Shown here: positions 5,632-8,606 of the stretch, piece after piece
How positions within the stretch are numbered: the stretch's first letter is position 1
Layout: the number at the start of each line of letters is the position of its first letter
Source of the DNA: Dehalococcoidia bacterium
GTDB taxonomy: Bacteria; Chloroflexota; Dehalococcoidia; GIF9; AB-539-J10
Direction of reading: 5' to 3'
DNA length: 8,606 nt
NCBI GenBank assembly: GCA_030603485.1
Contig: JAUVXS010000076.1
Span: 1 to 8,606, forward strand
Translations under genes and position numbers: made by a program
Notes under the pieces: generated by a model
Databases searched by the model: none
What the model was told of the DNA's origin: nothing
The model's input: only the letters and a program-made list of their open reading frames with translations

Positions 5632-6546
5632 ATGGCAAGACGCAAAGGCAGTCGGGTGACTGATGACCAAGCTAGGCGGATGGTCGAACTCGATCGTCAA
5701 GGCGAGTCGATTTCAGCCATAAGCCGGGCCGTCGGTTGCCACCGTCAGACAGTCAAGTCTTATCTGGCAGGACGACGGGGAATTATCCTCGCTGACGAGG
5801 TTAGAAAGGGGATGCTGACAGAAGAGTTACGGAGACATCTGGATGAGCTTATTCAAAATCCCGCTTCCCTGGGGGACTATGTCACTGTGCACACCTCACT
5901 CTTTGATGACCGGGATGATGAGGCAGTAATTGAACCCCTCTGGCGAAAAGGTCTCCCCAAAGGGCTGGAATCGGACCCGAGACAATTGCGGCTGGTGCGG
6001 CGCCGGAACAAAATGCTTTTTGATTCACTTCGAGAACATACCGGTAGCAAAGGGTGGTGGCAGGCTTTTGAGGAATGGAAAGAAGCTTGGAACACCTGCA
6101 ATGTAGCTCTTAAAGAATTCCGAGGAGAAGCCGATAAAGTAGTGGAGAAACTTATCAACGAAGAAGGTGAAGGGAAAACCGATGAACAGAATATCGTGAA
6201 AAAGATGGTTCGACCCGTGCTTTCGATGGTATGGCAAGCCGTCAAGGGTGACAGACCAGCGGAAGAATACAACTTTCGCATCAAAGAGGGCCAACTCATA
6301 GCTGAAGATCGTGAAGGGTTTTATCCCTTGGGGCTTATGGTCAGTGAGGTTTCTCTGTCTCAAGACAAAATGGTAACACTATGTGATTCTGCGTTTAAAA
6401 CCCTGCGCCAAAGCTTCGTCGACAAGCGCATACCCGAGGAACTCAGCACAGAGAAGAAAAAGGTTGAGGATGTCCAGGACGCCTTAGACCCGTTCATACT
6501 GCGCCCCTTATTAGTTCGCACGCGATGCGAGCTGTGCCCTGTATAA
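5632..6546 (+). CDS. Helix-turn-helix protein, possible element regulator
   Basis: The 304-aa protein starts at ATG 5632 with AAGGAGG eight bases ahead. Residues 13-45 form a resolvase/IS21-type helix-turn-helix (QARRMVELDRQGESISAI, then SRAVGCHRQTVKSYL). The remaining 250 residues are charged and mostly helical, with no catalytic motif I recognise. There is no DDE triad, so it is not a complete IS21 transposase. The C-terminus carries a close cysteine pair, TRCELCPV (C299, C302), as in half of a zinc site. It is the first gene downstream of the rightward promoter and is followed 41 bases later by the integrase. This suggests the regulator/repressor of the element, but a small-terminase-like or other DNA-binding role cannot be excluded. 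Confidence 0.8.
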   Translation: MARRKGSRVTDDQARRMVELDRQGESISAISRAVGCHRQTVKSYLAGRRGIILADEVRKGMLTEELRRHLDELIQNPASLGDYVTVHTSLFDDRDDEAVIEPLWRKGLPKGLESDPRQLRLVRRRNKMLFDSLREHTGSKGWWQAFEEWKEAWNTCNVALKEFRGEADKVVEKLINEEGEGKTDEQNIVKKMVRPVLSMVWQAVKGDRPAEEYNFRIKEGQLIAEDREGFYPLGLMVSEVSLSQDKMVTLCDSAFKTLRQSFVDKRIPEELSTEKKKVEDVQDALDPFILRPLLVRTRCELCPV

Positions 6547-6587
6547 AGTATAGGGTAATATTTTATCAATGAAAGGAGGAAACAATA

Positions 6588-7901
6588 ATGAGAGGACATA
6601 TCAGAAAAAGAAAAGGCAGTAAAGACACCTGGGCTGGCAGTAAAGACCCCTGGGTTATCGTGATTGAATTGCCCAGGGACCCCCAGACAGGTAAAAGGAA
6701 GCAGCAATGGCATAGTGTTCGAGGCAACAAGCGAGACGCTGAGGCTAGATTGCGTGAGTTGCTCACCTCCCTGGATAAAGGTGTCTACATTAAAACTCGG
6801 CGATTAACTCTAGGCAAATTTCTGTACCTGTGGCTCGATGGCTATGTCAAAACCAATTGCTCCCCGCGCACCATGGACAGCTACCAATCAATTGTCAATC
6901 GTCATCTCGTTCCCCACTTGGGTAGTTTGCTGTTAACTCAGCTGCACCCCCAGGAAATCCAGCAGTATTATGCCCGGGCTCTCATCGATGGGCGTACTGA
7001 TGGAAAGGGTGGATTGTCTCCGGTGACCGTTCTTCACATCCATCGAGTTCTGGTTGAGGCATTAAACTATGCTGTCCGACAGGGATTCATCATTCGTAAT
7101 GTCGGCGAACTGACGGACCCGCCCCGGGGCAAGAGCGCGAAGATGAAAACCCTCATTCCTCAAGAGGTTGCGACGCTATTAAGTGTTGCCCTAGATACGA
7201 TCTACTACCCTATCATTTATACGGCGGTCAATACAGGCCTGCGCCAGGCTGAGTTGCTTGGTTTGACTTGGCGTAACTTGGACCTAGACCTAGCGTCACT
7301 TTCGGTTACCCAGGTGCTGTATAAGCGCCGGGGCATTTGCCAATTCAAGGAGCCAAAGAGCGAACACAGCCGAAGGCGTCTAGACTTGTCTCCCTCACTG
7401 GCCCTGTTCTTGCGGAAGTATAAAGAGGAAAGGAATATGGAGCATCTATTACAGGGAAAGCTGCTGGGAGATAACGACCTTGTATTCAGTAGTTTCAAAG
7501 GGACAGCTATGGACCCTGGCACTCTTACCCATAACTTTGCCAGGATTGCTAGAAAGGCGGGTCTGCAGGGGACTCGTTTCCATGACCTGAGGCACACTTT
7601 TGCCACCCTGATGCTCATGGCAGGCATCCATCCCAAGGTAGTCAGCGAGATGCTCGGTCACGCAAGCGTGGCATTTACCCTGGACATATACAGCCATGTC
7701 ACCCCTACCATGCAACAGGAGGCTATGAAGCGATTGGACGAGGTAATGGGACCGGAGTTGGCAGAAAATCAAAATGTTTGCAAAATGTTTGCAACTGATC
7801 CTGACCTAGCTTCAAAAAATGGAGCCAGCGGCAGGATTCGAACCTGCGACCGGCGGTTTACGAATTCTGAGTCCGATGCACCACCTAGTGCTGCCAAGTA
7901 G
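6588..7901 (+). CDS. int: Tyrosine site-specific integrase
   Basis: The 437-aa frame starts at ATG 6588 after AAAGGAGG. It has an N-terminal arm-binding, AP2-like domain (about 20-65), a SAM-like core-binding domain (75-170), and a C-terminal catalytic domain with R219 (TGLRQAELLGL), K257, H332 and R335 (HDLRH), H358 (LGHAS) and nucleophile Y368 (DIYSH). All catalytic residues are present, so it should integrate and excise the element. It may use the excisionase-like protein at 4970-5182. The conserved domain ends near residue 390. The frame then continues through arm repeats and the tRNA-like core, giving the tail GRIRTCDRR that is typical of frames read through tRNA attachment sites. The natural C-terminus therefore depends on what lies beyond the core. 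Residues 10-23 contain a short tandem duplication. Confidence 0.95.
   Translation: MRGHIRKRKGSKDTWAGSKDPWVIVIELPRDPQTGKRKQQWHSVRGNKRDAEARLRELLTSLDKGVYIKTRRLTLGKFLYLWLDGYVKTNCSPRTMDSYQSIVNRHLVPHLGSLLLTQLHPQEIQQYYARALIDGRTDGKGGLSPVTVLHIHRVLVEALNYAVRQGFIIRNVGELTDPPRGKSAKMKTLIPQEVATLLSVALDTIYYPIIYTAVNTGLRQAELLGLTWRNLDLDLASLSVTQVLYKRRGICQFKEPKSEHSRRRLDLSPSLALFLRKYKEERNMEHLLQGKLLGDNDLVFSSFKGTAMDPGTLTHNFARIARKAGLQGTRFHDLRHTFATLMLMAGIHPKVVSEMLGHASVAFTLDIYSHVTPTMQQEAMKRLDEVMGPELAENQNVCKMFATDPDLASKNGASGRIRTCDRRFTNSESDAPPSAAK
6615..6656 (+). repeat. 21-bp tandem duplication inside the integrase gene
   Basis: Two adjacent 21-base units (6615-6635 and 6636-6656) are identical at 19 positions and keep the frame. 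They give GSKDTWA followed by GSKDPWV at the start of the arm-binding domain. Confidence 0.8.
7771..7792 (+). repeat. Integrase arm-site candidate, left pair
   Basis: AAAATGTTTGC is repeated twice head to tail (7771-7781, 7782-7792), inside the 3' end of the integrase gene. The same unit recurs at 8000-8010, beyond the tRNA-like core, preceded by a one-mismatch copy. Paired direct repeats on both sides of a core are what arm-type integrase sites look like. Confidence 0.65.
7820..7876 (-). other. att core: 3' part of a tRNA-Leu(CAG)
   Basis: Read on the minus strand from 7876, this gives anticodon stem TCGGA/TTCGT (four of five pairs) around loop CTCAGAA with anticodon CAG. A 12-base variable arm follows with an ACC/GGT stem, then T-arm GCAGG-TTCGAAT-CCTGC, acceptor strand CGCTGGC, T and CCA. 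The anticodon loop and long variable arm point to tRNA-Leu. Upstream, no sequence pairs with the acceptor strand (GCCAGCG would be needed; the nearest, GGCAGCA, matches five of seven but leaves too short a D-arm). This is therefore a partial copy and not a working gene: the identity block used for integration into a host tRNA-Leu gene. Confidence 0.75.
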
Positions 7902-7930
7902 CATAATGCCTTGTCTGTTCCGGTGTCAAG

Positions 7931-7958
7931 CCCGATTTTGTATCTGGGGTACATCGGG
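7931..7958 (+). repeat. Hairpin downstream of the integrase
   Basis: CCCGAT (7931-7936) pairs with ATCGGG (7953-7958), with a further GTA/TAC pairing inside. No T-run follows. It may protect the integrase mRNA or bind a protein within the attachment region. Confidence 0.4.
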
Positions 7959-7965
7959 ATGTCCA

Positions 7966-7989
7966 TTTTGTCAATTAGGACTGACAAAA
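7966..7989. repeat. Inverted repeat in the attachment region
   Basis: TTTTGTCA and TGACAAAA are perfect 8-bp arms around an 8-base spacer, directly left of the right arm-site pair. The spacing of about one helix turn between arms suits a dimeric DNA-binding protein, such as an excisionase or host factor. No terminator features. Confidence 0.45.
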
Positions 7990-8010
7990 AAAGGTTTGCA
8001 AAATGTTTGC
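7989..8010 (+). repeat. Integrase arm-site candidate, right pair
   Basis: AAAAGGTTTGC (one mismatch) followed directly by AAAATGTTTGC mirrors the pair at 7771-7792 in the same orientation. The 18-base string GTTTGCAAAATGTTTGCA is present in both places apart from the base before it in the first unit. A weaker TTTGCAAAATTT lies at 8029-8040. Confidence 0.65.
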
Positions 8011-8037
8011 AGATATCCTTCAAGCCTTTTTGCAAAA

Positions 8038-8068
8038 TTTGACGGCGGTCTGAAAAACTGCCGTCAAA
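8038..8068 (-). terminator. Weak terminator-like hairpin
   Basis: TTTGACGGC pairs perfectly with GCCGTCAAA around 13 bases. On the minus strand the stem is followed by TTTTGC, a short T-run, so it may be a back-up leftward terminator in front of the attachment site. On the plus strand no T-run follows. Confidence 0.35.
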
Positions 8069-8075
8069 GCATATA

Positions 8076-8140
8076 GGGTTTAGCGTGCTTTACCCGCTTC
8101 GTTTGCCTCTGGTCGGCACCTCAGGCGGCGAAGCCTCCTG
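8076..8140. other. Structured gene-free segment with two hairpins
   Basis: Between the attachment region and the terminator, 8076-8095 folds as GGGT-tt-AGC/GCT-tt-ACCC and 8122-8140 as CAGG-c-GGC-gaa-GCC-t-CCTG. No gene, promoter or known riboswitch was recognised in 7902-8208. A minus-strand 24-codon frame from ATG 8195 exists but has no ribosome site. Confidence 0.35.
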
Positions 8141-8208
8141 CCTTTAGGGTGTAAACATTACCTGCCATCTTGTCAGCTTGGTTTAACAAAGACATTTATC
8201 TTCCGACC

Positions 8209-8241
8209 AAAAAAATAGGATGGGTGGAAACCCACCCATCC
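8209..8241 (-). terminator. Intrinsic terminator of the leftward right-edge operon
   Basis: On the minus strand, GGATGGGTGG and CCACCCATCC form a perfect 10-bp stem with a GTTT loop, followed by TA and seven T. This is a textbook Rho-independent terminator. It lies about 180 bases past the stop of the gene at 8424 and shields the integrase region from its transcription. Confidence 0.9.
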
Positions 8242-8254
8242 GACAAGGGAAGCC

Positions 8255-8280
8255 CTAGCCTGGGAGCAACACCAGACTAG
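8255..8280. repeat. Hairpin next to the terminator
   Basis: CTAGcCTGG pairs with CCAGaCTAG (eight of nine) around GAGCAACA. It precedes the terminator on the minus transcript. It may be an RNA 3'-end stability element or a binding site. Confidence 0.4.
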
Positions 8281-8423
8281 TCAACTTAATTATAGCAGTA
8301 TTTTAGGGGAAGCTCTATATCATGAAGGGGGCATCTTTAAATTGCTGGTGTCCGAGTAACCTTCCAGTCTGTCAGTTTGACTTAACAGAGATATTTATCT
8401 TCCAACCAGTGAAGAATAGGCAA

Positions 8424-8606
8424 CTACGAGGCATGTTCTACCTCAGGTGCTGGCTCCGCCTCCGCCTTGACTCTGGATGATTCCTCGGGCATTGGCTTGC
8501 CGAATAGGAGGTGATCTTCAAGTTCACGAGCCCTTCTCTCTTTAGCCACAGCATCTTTTATTCCCTTGGATAGCTTTGCCTTCTCTTCCGGGGTTCTTAT
8601 TCTCGG
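8424..8606 (-). CDS. Unknown charged protein (partial, N-terminus off the window)
   Basis: An open frame enters from the right edge and ends at TAG 8424-8426, giving the last 60 residues of a protein. The visible part starts PRIRTPEEKAKLSKGIKDAV, a basic helical stretch that loosely recalls the NUMOD3-type DNA-binding motif (TPEEKAKLS). It then becomes acidic and Pro/Glu/Ala-rich (PEESSRVKAEAEPAPEVEHAS), probably a disordered tail. No family is recognised. It is the last gene of an operon transcribed toward the integrase and stopped by the terminator at 8209-8241. Reading frame, composition and the following terminator support a real gene. Confidence 0.7.
   Translation of the reverse strand, partial: PRIRTPEEKAKLSKGIKDAVAKERRARELEDHLLFGKPMPEESSRVKAEAEPAPEVEHAS

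Larger units (their letters stand above)
8161..8419. repeat. 59-bp imperfect direct duplication (two copies)
   Basis: Copy one is 8161-8219 and copy two about 8359-8419, in the same orientation. The best part agrees at 33 of 42 positions with no gaps and shares the block ATTTATCTTCC and a nearby TTAACA. The copies bracket the leftward terminator and the second hairpin. The second copy begins right after the stop of the right-edge gene in the direction of transcription. Function unknown. Confidence 0.65.

Noticed and set aside
5877..6363. Two overlapping minus-strand open frames
   Set aside because: Both are antisense to the HTH gene, lack ribosome sites and have Ser/Phe-rich shadow composition.
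7217..7772. Two minus-strand open frames of 139 and 107 aa
   Set aside because: They lie opposite the integrase catalytic domain, which is certain.
7820..7895. Complete tRNA-Leu gene on the minus strand
   Set aside because: The T-arm, variable arm and anticodon arm are good, but no 5' acceptor strand pairs with CGCTGGC at the right distance and the D-arm is too short. It is a partial copy.
7769..8035. 88-aa minus-strand open frame
   Set aside because: Its middle (RRSQVRILPL) is the usual translation of tRNA sequence, and the rest crosses arm repeats.
8067..8160. Riboswitch on the minus strand
   Set aside because: The segment is hairpin-rich and has GGCAAAC-like pieces, but I could not match a full consensus and no gene start follows it in that direction.

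Overview
The window looks like part of a temperate bacteriophage or integrative element of a bacterium. The genes are tightly packed and often overlap at ATGA, with strong AGGAG-type ribosome sites and sigma-70-like promoters. GC is about half. The host cannot be named with confidence. The gene styles suggest an uncultured Chloroflexota (Dehalococcoidia-like) or Firmicutes-like host, but that is only an impression.

Left part (1-5460, minus strand, read right to left). A long rightmost-to-leftmost run begins at a promoter near 5500. It encodes a 93-aa unknown protein, an excisionase-type HTH protein, a doubtful 96-aa ORF, then an iteron-like repeat region (4506-4626) and a RecA-fold RepA/Sak4-like ATPase. 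A small unknown protein, a J-domain (HPD) protein and a von Willebrand factor A protein follow, linked by stop/start overlaps or one-base gaps. After a strong hairpin come a possible DNA-binding protein with a C-terminal winged-helix-like segment, a Cas4/RecB-type PD-(D/E)XK nuclease with four cysteines, a 51-aa acidic protein, and a candidate single-strand annealing protein that runs off the left edge. Together they read as an early replication and recombination block.

Middle (5454-5508). Two near-consensus promoters point in opposite directions with overlapping -10 elements, and an 18-bp palindrome covers both. This is the layout of a phage decision switch. Rightward lie an HTH protein (possible repressor/regulator, 5632-6546) and a tyrosine integrase (6588-7901).

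Right part (7771-8606). The integrase frame runs through a 57-base copy of the 3' part of a tRNA-Leu(CAG). This copy is flanked on both sides by pairs of an 11-bp repeat. The 5' half does not form a tRNA. The simplest reading is an attP site: the tRNA core plus integrase arm sites, from the unintegrated (circular or replicating) form of the element. Beyond it lies a gene-free stretch of about 520 bases with several hairpins, a 59-bp imperfect duplication and a clear leftward terminator. That terminator closes another minus-strand operon whose last gene (partial) enters from the right edge.
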